A stretch of 64,000 bases of DNA, taken from NCBI RefSeq assembly GCF_900101475.1, contig NZ_FMZV01000004.1:62001-126000 (forward strand). The letters run 5' to 3'. Below are positions 57,622-64,000 of the stretch, piece after piece. The notes under the pieces are model-generated. The model made no database searches. It saw only the letters and a program-made list of their open reading frames with translations, and was not told the DNA's origin. This DNA is from Ruegeria marina. GTDB taxonomy: Bacteria; Pseudomonadota; Alphaproteobacteria; Rhodobacterales; Rhodobacteraceae. Numbering within the stretch: position 1 is the first letter of the stretch; the number at the start of each line of letters is the position of its first letter. A program made the translations under genes and the position numbers.

Positions 57622-58323
57622 ATGGATATCGTCGATCTCGGTACTTTGCCAAAGACGGAAGCCGTCTATTCGGCTTTCCTTCTTCAAGTGCGTGAGAAAT
57701 TCGAGATGGACCATGCCGCCTATGCCGGGATCAATCCCGCCGCCGGCGCCATCCATGGCTATGTAACCTATGCTGACGACTGGAAGCAGCACTATCAGCA
57801 GCAGGGTTTTCACATGATCGACCCGACGTTGCACATGAGCCGACGCAGCATCGCGCCGGTAGATTGGAGCCGTCTGGAGCGAAACAAGGAATTCAAACGC
57901 GTCTTCTGCGACGCGCATGATTTCGGGCTATGTGATCAGGGGCTGACGATACCCGTTCGCGGCCCATATGGCGACGTGGGATTGCTGAGCGTGACCCGCG
58001 ACTGTTCGTCCGAAGAATGGCGAAAACTTGTTTCGCATGTGATCAGCGACCTGCAATCCATGGCCGTGCACATTCACGACACGGTGATGAGTTCTGACCA
58101 GTTGGGCCAGATCCTGTATCACCCTGCCCTTTCGGCGCGTGAGCTTGAAATTCTCCAATGGGTAGCTGCGGGAAAGTCACAACAGGATATCGGTGACATT
58201 CTGCTGATCTCGCATCGCACGGTCGAAGTGCACTTGCGTTCGTCCAGAGAGAAACTTTGCGCACTGACCACAGCGCAAGCGGTCGGCCGAGCCATCGGAC
58301 GGGGCCTTATTTACCCCGGCTGA
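57622..58323 (+). CDS. LuxR-family AHL-responsive regulator
   Basis: A 233-residue regulator. The autoinducer-binding domain (about 15-165) keeps the Trp/Tyr/Asp set: DDWKQHYQQQGFHMIDPTL and the late GPYGDVGLLS. The GerE HTH spans about 170-230 (LSARELEILQWVAAGKSQQDIG, HRTVEVHLRSSREKL). It should bind the acyl-homoserine lactone made by the LuxI 107 bases downstream and regulate target promoters. It is preceded by an XRE gene. Its exact ligand cannot be read from sequence. Confidence 0.92.
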   Translation: MDIVDLGTLPKTEAVYSAFLLQVREKFEMDHAAYAGINPAAGAIHGYVTYADDWKQHYQQQGFHMIDPTLHMSRRSIAPVDWSRLERNKEFKRVFCDAHDFGLCDQGLTIPVRGPYGDVGLLSVTRDCSSEEWRKLVSHVISDLQSMAVHIHDTVMSSDQLGQILYHPALSARELEILQWVAAGKSQQDIGDILLISHRTVEVHLRSSREKLCALTTAQAVGRAIGRGLIYPG

Positions 58324-58377
58324 CACGTTTCGCCATCAAATCGCCAGATTCTACGGGAATCCCCTAATAGTCCGGAA

Positions 58378-58389
58378 CCCAAACTTGGG
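58378..58389. promoter_or_regulatory. Short dyad upstream of luxI
   Basis: CCCAA-AC-TTGGG lies 42 bases before the luxI ATG. The position near -35 fits a regulator-binding site for LuxR or the XRE protein, but it is shorter than a standard 20-base lux box and does not match one closely. Confidence 0.3.
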
Positions 58390-58430
58390 CAACGATTGGA
58401 ACATCAAAATCCACTCGTAGGGGAAAAACA

Positions 58431-59285
58431 ATGATCATCGTGATCGACGCTTTGAACAAGCATCTGTTCCGTGGGATTCTGGATGAAATGTTTCGGTTGC
58501 GTGCCCGCGTGTTTGGAGACCGCCTCGGTTGGGACGTGCGCATCCAGGATGGAAAGGAGATTGACGATTTCGATCACCTGGATCCGGCATATGTCGTGGG
58601 GCTGGACGAGGAAGGTAATGTCGTTGCGGCTGTCCGGGCCTTGCAGACGACGGGTCCGCACATGCTCGCGGACGTATTTTCCGACATTCTGTGCGGCGAA
58701 CCACCAATCCGCAGCGCGACCATATGGGAATCGACCCGGTTTTGCGTCGACACCCAACGCCTGAACCGCGGCAGAGACCGTAACTCTGTGTCCTACGCCA
58801 CATGCGAATTGATGATCGGCTCTCTCGAATATGCGCGCACGGCCGGGATCAAGGATATCGTTACGGTGATCGACCCCGTCATGGATCGGGTTCTCAAGCG
58901 ATCCGATAATGCGCCTTACGGCTATGTCGGGAAAACCGTGCCCATGGGAAAGGTTCCCGCCTTGGCGGCCCTGCTCGACACCGGTACCGAACGCGTTGAC
59001 CGGGTGCGGAGGTTTGCCGGGATCGAACACGATGTGTTTCTGACCGATGAAGAAGCCCTGAAGCTCTTCAATGACACACACGCCCCCGGGAAACCGATGG
59101 AAACCCTGGGCAAAGGCCCCCTCAATGCGCTGGAGACCTACCTTTTAGAACAGATCCAGTCCGCCGATAGTCCGCAAGAGTTGAAAATGGTTCACGAATT
59201 GATCGACGCCATCCCCAGCGGCATGAGCGCAAGTCGCAAGGCCGAACTGAAGCAGTATCCCCGGACCTTCGCGCGCGAAGCCTGA
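58431..59285 (+). CDS. Acyl-homoserine lactone synthase (LuxI) with C-terminal extension
   Basis: A 284-residue AHL synthase. The invariant residues are present: Arg in FRLRARVF, the Trp in LGWDV, Asp pair in DDFDHLD, Arg/Phe in VRALQTTG ... VFSDIL and the Glu-Arg pair in WESTRFCVD. LuxI proteins are usually 190-225 residues; here about 70 more form an added C-terminal module (LEQIQSADSPQELKMVHEL) without recognised domain. AHL length and oxidation state are unknown. It is 107 bases after luxR on the same strand and ends at a bidirectional terminator. Confidence 0.92.
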   Translation: MIIVIDALNKHLFRGILDEMFRLRARVFGDRLGWDVRIQDGKEIDDFDHLDPAYVVGLDEEGNVVAAVRALQTTGPHMLADVFSDILCGEPPIRSATIWESTRFCVDTQRLNRGRDRNSVSYATCELMIGSLEYARTAGIKDIVTVIDPVMDRVLKRSDNAPYGYVGKTVPMGKVPALAALLDTGTERVDRVRRFAGIEHDVFLTDEEALKLFNDTHAPGKPMETLGKGPLNALETYLLEQIQSADSPQELKMVHELIDAIPSGMSASRKAELKQYPRTFAREA

Positions 59286-59309
59286 GGCGCTAACCGGCAT
59301 GCCGAATGG

Positions 59310-59337
59310 AAAAGAGCCGCCCAAGGGCGGCTCTTTT
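59310..59337. terminator. Bidirectional terminator between luxI and tig
   Basis: AAAAGAGCCGCCC pairs with GGGCGGCTCTTTT around a two-base gap. A and U tracts on both sides serve the two converging genes. Confidence 0.9.
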
Positions 59338-59362
59338 GCCATTGTAGCAAAGACCGTGCGGA

Positions 59363-60694
59363 TTACTCGGCGTCCAGCGCTTCCAGAGCCTTCTGCAGGT
59401 CGTCCTTGCTGACTTCCTTTTCGTTCACCTTGGCCTGCGCCACGACGTGATCCACGACCTTGTCTTCGAAGATCGGCGCACGCAGTTGCTGCTGCATCGC
59501 GGCGTTCTTCTGGATAAACTCGAAGAACTGGCGTTCCTGCCCCGGATACTGGCGGGCCTGGGTCAGAATGGCCTGGGTCATCTCGGCGTCGGTCACCTCG
59601 ACCTCGGCCTTCTGTCCCAGGTCAGCCAGCAGCAGGCCCAGACGCACGCGGCGTTCGGCCAGCTTGTTGTGTTCTTCGGTGGTCTCGATTTCACCGTGGT
59701 TGTGGTCGTGAACCTCGGGGTGCTCCTCGTGCCACAGTTGATGCGCAATCTGCTTGGCTTCGGCCTCGACCAGGCTCGGCGGCAGGTCGAACGAAACCTT
59801 GGCGTCCAGCGCATCAAGCAGGGCGCGCTTCAGGACGGCACGGGCGGCGCCGGTGTACTCCGCTTCCAGTCGCTCGGCGATCTGGCCCTTGAGGGCGGCC
59901 AGATCCTCGGCGCCGAATTTCTTGGCCAGTTCGTCGTCGATTTCGGCCGCGACCGGCTCTTTCACTTCCTTGATGGTGCAGGTGAACACCGCGTCCTTGC
60001 CGGCCAGATGGGCCGCGCCGTATTCGGCGGGGAAGGTCACGTTGACGTCCTTCTCCTCACCGGCCTTCACGCCGACCAGCTGATCCTCGAACCCGGGGAT
60101 GAAGCTGTTCGAACCCAGCACCAGCGGATAGTCCTCGGCCGAACCGCCTTCGAACGCTTCGCCATCGACCTTGCCGACGAAATCGATCACCACCTGGTCG
60201 CCGTCCTTGGCCTTGGAGCCCTTCTTGCGCGCCTTGAAGTCCTGCGCGGTCTCCGCCAGGTTGCCCAGGGCCTCTTCGATCGCGGCTTCATCGGCCTTCA
60301 CGACCAGCTTTTCCAGCGTGATGTCGGTCAGGTCGACCTCGGGGATCGCCGGCAGCGCCTCATAGGACATCGCGACCTCGACATCGTCACCCTCTTTCCA
60401 GTCCTCGTTGGTCATCTTGACCTCGGGCTGGAGCGCGGGACGTTCGCCGCTGTCCTCGAAATGCTTGTTCATCGCGCCGTCGATGCTTTCCTGCATCGCC
60501 TCGCCCAGCAGGCGCTGGCCGAACTGCTTTTTCAGCAGCGCCATAGGCACCTTGCCCTTGCGAAAGCCCTTCATCTCGATTTCGGGCTGCGCCTCGGCCA
60601 GTTTCTCGTTGACCTTCGCGTCCAGCTCTGCCGCTGTGACGACGATGTTGTAGCCGCGTTTCAGACCTTCGTTCAGAGTCTCGGTAACCTGCAT
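59363..60694 (-). CDS. tig: Trigger factor
   Basis: Ribosome-associated chaperone and prolyl isomerase of 443 residues. The ribosome-binding loop GFRKGKVPM lies near 43-51, the PPIase domain is about 160-245 ([32 protein letters not shown]), and the C-terminal arm is helical. The start ATG 60694 is preferred over an upstream in-frame extension of 18 codons. A His-rich stretch ([14 protein letters not shown]) near 325-340 may bind metal. It is monocistronic, convergent with luxI. Confidence 0.96.
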   Translation of the reverse strand: MQVTETLNEGLKRGYNIVVTAAELDAKVNEKLAEAQPEIEMKGFRKGKVPMALLKKQFGQRLLGEAMQESIDGAMNKHFEDSGERPALQPEVKMTNEDWKEGDDVEVAMSYEALPAIPEVDLTDITLEKLVVKADEAAIEEALGNLAETAQDFKARKKGSKAKDGDQVVIDFVGKVDGEAFEGGSAEDYPLVLGSNSFIPGFEDQLVGVKAGEEKDVNVTFPAEYGAAHLAGKDAVFTCTIKEVKEPVAAEIDDELAKKFGAEDLAALKGQIAERLEAEYTGAARAVLKRALLDALDAKVSFDLPPSLVEAEAKQIAHQLWHEEHPEVHDHNHGEIETTEEHNKLAERRVRLGLLLADLGQKAEVEVTDAEMTQAILTQARQYPGQERQFFEFIQKNAAMQQQLRAPIFEDKVVDHVVAQAKVNEKEVSKDDLQKALEALDAE

Positions 60695-60834
60695 ATGGTA
60701 GTCCCCATAGGATTCGGAGCGCACGTATCGGACATGCGCCTTGCACAATTTGAGGCGTTCTATTTGCCCTGCCCCGCCGGTGCAAGGGGGTTATGGTTCT
60801 TCGGCCCGCATTTGGCGCCTGAATGACGACGCAG

Positions 60835-60853
60835 GCCCCTGCAATTCAGGGGC
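60835..60853 (-). terminator. Hairpin after the porin gene
   Basis: GCCCCTG pairs with CAGGGGC around a five-base loop, 33 bases after the porin stop. No U run follows, so it is a weak call. Confidence 0.35.
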
Positions 60854-60886
60854 GTGCCGGTTCAGGCGGCCCGGACAATCGCGAAA

Positions 60887-61993
60887 TCAGAAGCGCCAGC
60901 GCGCGCCGAACAGGAAGGCGTCCACGTCATTGTAGGAGGTGCCTGGATCGGACAGCCGGTGATTACGGTAGCCCAGGTACACCTGGGTGTTGCTGGCGTC
61001 GAAATTCTGGTTGATGCCGATGCCCAAGGTCTCGGACTGGCGTCCGGCAAGCCCGAAGTCGTTGCCGTTGTAATAGTCGATCGCGAAAGAGGTCAAGCCG
61101 ACCTGCCAGAACTGCGCTTCATAGCCAACGAGGACATAGCCATAATTGCCGTCGTTCTTGCGGCTGCCGGCTGCGGCGGCAAAGTTGAAACCCGACCGCA
61201 GCTTGACCGCCACCGAGCCGAACGTGTCATCCCGGTTGACGCCGGCCCTGTCCCGGCGCGAAAATCCAAGACCGGCCTTGACCTCTGCGCCGTTGAACTC
61301 CCCCGCATAGCGCAGCGCGATATCGTAATACTTGTCGCTGTTGCCAAGGGTCAAAACATCGGTACCTGCGGCCAGTGCCACGCTAAACCCGTTGAAAGAG
61401 GGCGTATCGTAGCGCACCCGCCCTTGGCGGCCGCCGTCAAGGCTCGGGTTGACCGCTGCGATCGTCACCCCCGACAGGGCACCGGCAGTGGTGCGGAACT
61501 CGAAGCCACCTGCAAAGTCACCCACGCTGTTGTAGGTCGTCATCGCATTGTGATTCAACGAGATATCGGCGATCCCGTCCGAAGCCATCGACCCCTGGCC
61601 AAAGTGAACGCTGCCCCAGGAATCGCCGCTGAACGAAAGATCGACCTTGCGGATACTGGTGCGGTCCCAGTCGATCCCTTTCGGTGTGCTGGTCTGGCTG
61701 ACCCCGCCGGACCCGCGCAGGCCCAGGGCCGTTTCGAAGTTGAACTTGAACGTCGACTGGTTCAGAGGCTGCACCACCCAGAGACCAACCCGGGAATTGG
61801 AGTGGGTGTTGTCTACAAACGTATCCTTGCTTGTCACCCCATCATCCACGGATTGCCAGGCCGGCGAGATCTGGCCGTAGATCCTGACGTACCCCCCCGA
61901 CGCATTGTCCCACTTCAATTCTGCGGCGGCCGGTGCGGCTACCAAGGCAGCCGCCAACGCGACGCCTGCCGAAACCGTTGTCCGTCCCGTCAT
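60887..61993 (-). CDS. Porin
   Basis: A 368-residue outer-membrane porin of the Rhodobacter type. The signal peptide ends APAAAEL, the first strand is SGGYVRIYGQISPAWQ, alternating amphipathic strands follow, and the chain ends RWRF, with the terminal Phe needed for BAM insertion. The LWVVQPLNQSTFKFNFETALG stretch near 75-95 fits a trimeric 16-strand barrel. AAGGAG precedes the ATG. It has no obvious operon partner. Confidence 0.88.
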   Translation of the reverse strand: MTGRTTVSAGVALAAALVAAPAAAELKWDNASGGYVRIYGQISPAWQSVDDGVTSKDTFVDNTHSNSRVGLWVVQPLNQSTFKFNFETALGLRGSGGVSQTSTPKGIDWDRTSIRKVDLSFSGDSWGSVHFGQGSMASDGIADISLNHNAMTTYNSVGDFAGGFEFRTTAGALSGVTIAAVNPSLDGGRQGRVRYDTPSFNGFSVALAAGTDVLTLGNSDKYYDIALRYAGEFNGAEVKAGLGFSRRDRAGVNRDDTFGSVAVKLRSGFNFAAAAGSRKNDGNYGYVLVGYEAQFWQVGLTSFAIDYYNGNDFGLAGRQSETLGIGINQNFDASNTQVYLGYRNHRLSDPGTSYNDVDAFLFGARWRF

Positions 61994-62316
61994 GTCCCGT
62001 CACTCCTTAGAAGCTTGGCTATTCACGCTGCCATGATCGGATATTTGCCCGCAATTACCAGACAAGACGCAGCCTTAGCTGACAACCATGGCATTTTCGT
62101 AACAAGAACCTTTCCCGGACAGGCAGGCCTGCGTGCGTCAATCCGACCTCGCCGAGGCCAGACGACGCGGTGCCGTGGCCAGGCCGCCAAGCAAGCTCAC
62201 AAGGAGATTTACCGAGCAACGGCCACGATTGACCTGGGCTTGCTCCCGTAAACTGCGAAACGCGATGTTCGCTGGAAACCGGAAACTGCCAAACGCGAGA
62301 TCCGGAACATGGAAAA
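61994..62316. other. Intergenic region between the porin and tRNA-Leu genes
   Basis: This 323-base gap contains no supported gene. It holds the porin leader at its left end and a 16-base direct repeat (62250-62265 and 62283-62298) near tRNA-Leu. Confidence 0.6.
62250..62298. repeat. 16-base direct repeat, 33 bases apart
   Basis: AAACTGCGAAACGCGA at 62250-62265 recurs at 62283-62298 with one mismatch (G to C). The 33-base spacing is about three helical turns. It lies just downstream of tRNA-Leu in its transcription direction. Confidence 0.5.
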
Positions 62317-62401
62317 TGGTGCGGGTGAAGGGACTTGAACCCCCACGCCTTGCGGCGCCAGAACCTAAATCTGGTGCGTCTACCAATTCCGCCACACCCG
62401 C
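62317..62401 (-). tRNA. tRNA-Leu (TAG)
   Basis: An 85-base type II tRNA with encoded CCA. The acceptor is GCGGGTG/CACCCGC with discriminator A, the anticodon stem is CCAGA/TCTGG with loop TTTAGGT, giving anticodon TAG, and a variable arm (GCGCCGCAAGGCGT) is present. Confidence 0.95.
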
Positions 62402-62611
62402 AGTAACGGCCCGCCGCAGCGGCACCGTGACGCGCTGAATAGCAAAGCTTTCGGCCGAGCGCGAGAGGCAATCTTGCCCGAGCCGCTACCGGTACCGCAA
62501 AGGCACGTTTGTGCGGAGTAATCTGAAATCGGCAACAAAACGACGCGACATGTACACGATTTCGCCATATTCTCGCCTGCAAAAATAACGAGCAGACCAA
62601 GGTGAACAATC

Positions 62612-63121
62612 ATGAGCGCAAAAGCGGCAGCCCATGCTGCGGGTGGAATCTCGCATTCCAACCCCGATATCGCCCCAGTGTCCGAGGCCGGGTTTCTGGC
62701 TGGCACCATCCTGCTAACCCAGGATGGCGAGTTGCCGGTGGAGTTCCTCTCGCCCGGCGACCGGATCATTAGCCGCGACCGCGGCCTTGTACCCCTGCGC
62801 CACATCACCCGCGCGCCGCAGACCGTACGTGCCATCCGCTTCGCCGCCGGCTCGCTTGGCGACACTCGCCCCGACTGCGATCTGGTGCTTCCGGCGGGGC
62901 AACCTGTGCTGATCCGCGATTGGCGGGCACAGGCGCTCTTCGGCACCCGGCAGGCCCTGGTCCGCGCCGACGCGCTGGTGGATGGAGAATTCGTCTGCGA
63001 CCTGGGTCCGCGTGTGTTGCACCTGTTCCAGCTGCATTTTGACGTGAACCATGTGCTCTATGCCGGCGGTTTGGAAGTGGCGGGGCAATGCCTGTCTGTT
63101 CCCGGCCGTCTCGCCGCCTAG
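62612..63121 (+). CDS. Hint-domain protein lacking the catalytic cysteine
   Basis: A 169-residue protein of the Hedgehog/intein (Hint) type common in Rhodobacteraceae. The start GFLAGT (27-32), LPVEFLSPGDRIISRDRGLVP and the later VLIRDW and LFQLHFDVNHVLYAGG fit the fold. In self-splicing members the first residue before F-x-x-G-T is Cys; here it is Gly, so autocatalysis is unlikely. No signal peptide is seen. Its stop overlaps the end of the convergent NAD(P)H-hydrate dehydratase gene by four bases. Confidence 0.75.
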   Translation: MSAKAAAHAAGGISHSNPDIAPVSEAGFLAGTILLTQDGELPVEFLSPGDRIISRDRGLVPLRHITRAPQTVRAIRFAAGSLGDTRPDCDLVLPAGQPVLIRDWRAQALFGTRQALVRADALVDGEFVCDLGPRVLHLFQLHFDVNHVLYAGGLEVAGQCLSVPGRLAA

Positions 63122-64000
63122 TCACCCGGCCTGCGGAACACCGCCGGCAGTTGCTCCGGCAGATCCTCGGCAATCAGACCGGGGCCGAATTCCAGCGCGC
63201 ATTCCACATGCAGCCAGGCAGCGATCCCGGCCGCCTGCATCGGCTTCCAGCCGCGCGCCAGCAGCCCGGTGATGAACCCCGCCAGAACGTCGCCCGACCC
63301 GGCGGTGGCCAGCCACGGCGCCGATCGTTCGTAATGGGCGGAATTCACCGAACAGCGCCCGTCGGGTGCCGCAATCACCGTATCGGGCCCCTTGAACAGC
63401 ACGACGCAGCCGGCGCGCCTGGCGGCCTCGCGGGTGGCATCGACCTTGGAATAGGCGGGCCCCCTGGAGGCGGGCGCCTTCAGCTTCGCAGCGATATCCG
63501 GGAACAGCCTCGCGAATTCGCCGCCATGCGGGGTGAGGACACAGTTCTCATGCAGCAGTGCAAAAAGCTCCTCCGGATCCTCGGCATAGACGGTCAGGGC
63601 ATCAGCATCCAGCACCGTGGCACGCCGTGCGGCCAGCGCCACCGGCACCAGATCGCGCGCCCGTTCCACACCCAGGCCCGGCCCCAGACAAAGCGCATTG
63701 AGGCGGGCATCCTCCAGCACTGCCGACAACCCCTCGCCCCCCTCGACGCGTGCCAGCATCAAAGCGGTGATCTGGCAGGCAACCTCCATCTGCCCACTCG
63801 GCGGTACTCCCAGAGTCACCAGCCCCGCCCCGATCCTGAGCGCCCCCCGCGCCGCCAGCCGCGCCGCCCCGGTCCTGCCGGCTCCGCCCGACAGGATCAG
63901 GGCGTGACCGTGGGTATATTTGTTTCCCTGAGACCACTTGGCTGCAAGCCCGCCAAAGATGGACCACGGCCGGCCCACCAGCCCAAACACCTGCGGGTCG
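63118..64000 (-). CDS. nnr: NAD(P)H-hydrate dehydratase/epimerase, 5' end outside the window
   Basis: The visible 294 C-terminal codons form the YjeF C-terminal kinase-like domain, ADP/ATP-dependent (S)-NAD(P)H-hydrate dehydratase, which repairs hydrated nicotinamide nucleotides. Motifs are KYTHGHALILSGGAGRTGAA, LGPGLG near its middle, VLDADAL, LTPHGGEFARL and the terminal ATAGSGDVLAGFITG. The N-terminal epimerase half, if present, lies beyond base 64000, so fusion is presumed from family habit and not seen. Confidence 0.9.
   Translation of the reverse strand, partial: DPQVFGLVGRPWSIFGGLAAKWSQGNKYTHGHALILSGGAGRTGAARLAARGALRIGAGLVTLGVPPSGQMEVACQITALMLARVEGGEGLSAVLEDARLNALCLGPGLGVERARDLVPVALAARRATVLDADALTVYAEDPEELFALLHENCVLTPHGGEFARLFPDIAAKLKAPASRGPAYSKVDATREAARRAGCVVLFKGPDTVIAAPDGRCSVNSAHYERSAPWLATAGSGDVLAGFITGLLARGWKPMQAAGIAAWLHVECALEFGPGLIAEDLPEQLPAVFRRPGD

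Overview
The window is 64 kb of GC-rich chromosomal DNA from an alphaproteobacterium, most likely a marine Roseobacter-group member of the Rhodobacteraceae. I would guess Ruegeria or a close relative. This rests on the single-domain 5-aminolevulinate synthase with an FNR-type site upstream, the rodZ-ispG, amiC-mrcA, ribD-nrdR and rpsF-rpsR-rplI arrangements, the alphaproteobacterial direct-repeat SOS box, and a LuxR/LuxI pair. The genus is an inference from gene content and was not tested by any search. I see no insertion sequence, prophage, CRISPR array or rRNA operon. Most of the window is core genome, with a few lineage-specific inserts.

Layout. 1-6.2 kb: cell-envelope genes (a truncated PBP1A gene, the AmiC amidase, a class I aminotransferase, a BepA-like M48 protease, a DsbA-like thiol oxidoreductase) and a small frameshifted membrane-protein gene. 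6.2-12.6 kb: ispG, rodZ, hemA, an M20 peptidase and a glycosyltransferase. 12.7-18 kb: two identical tRNA-Asp genes, a GNAT acetyltransferase, pirin, eroded remnants of a TRAP permease and an aldehyde dehydrogenase, an intact iron alcohol dehydrogenase, a putative outer-membrane barrel, tRNA-Val and an HU-like protein. 18-30 kb: lon, tgt, an SH3-type membrane protein, an SPFH/NfeD pair, ribD-nrdR, yjbQ, rpoH and rluD. 29.7-44.7 kb: a structured intergenic region, an SOS-box-preceded ImuA-like gene, three MFS transporters, YceI, metG, a GlxA-type regulator with a BKACE enzyme and a class III aminotransferase, and an RND efflux operon. 44.7-52 kb: the fatty-acid synthesis cluster fabD-fabG-acpP ... 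fabF-mltG, split by three same-strand genes (GNAT, HisA-like, ureohydrolase-like). 52-56.8 kb: a cytochrome b561-YceI fusion, YceI, the rpsF-rpsR-rplI operon and a lytic transglycosylase lipoprotein. 57-59.3 kb: a quorum-sensing block (XRE, LuxR, LuxI). 59.3-64 kb: trigger factor, a porin, tRNA-Leu, a Hint-domain protein and a truncated NAD(P)H-hydrate dehydratase gene.

The parts most worth a second look are: the HisA-fold paralogue whose general-acid Asp is Glu and whose phosphate loops are altered, sitting with a ureohydrolase of unusual metal motif inside the fab cluster; the orphan ImuA-like gene behind a clear GAAC-N7-GAAC box and a 317-base leader with three perfect inverted repeats; the LuxI homologue with a roughly 70-residue C-terminal extension in an XRE-LuxR-LuxI array; and the remnants of a catabolic cassette beside an intact iron alcohol dehydrogenase. 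None is proven to be a new system.
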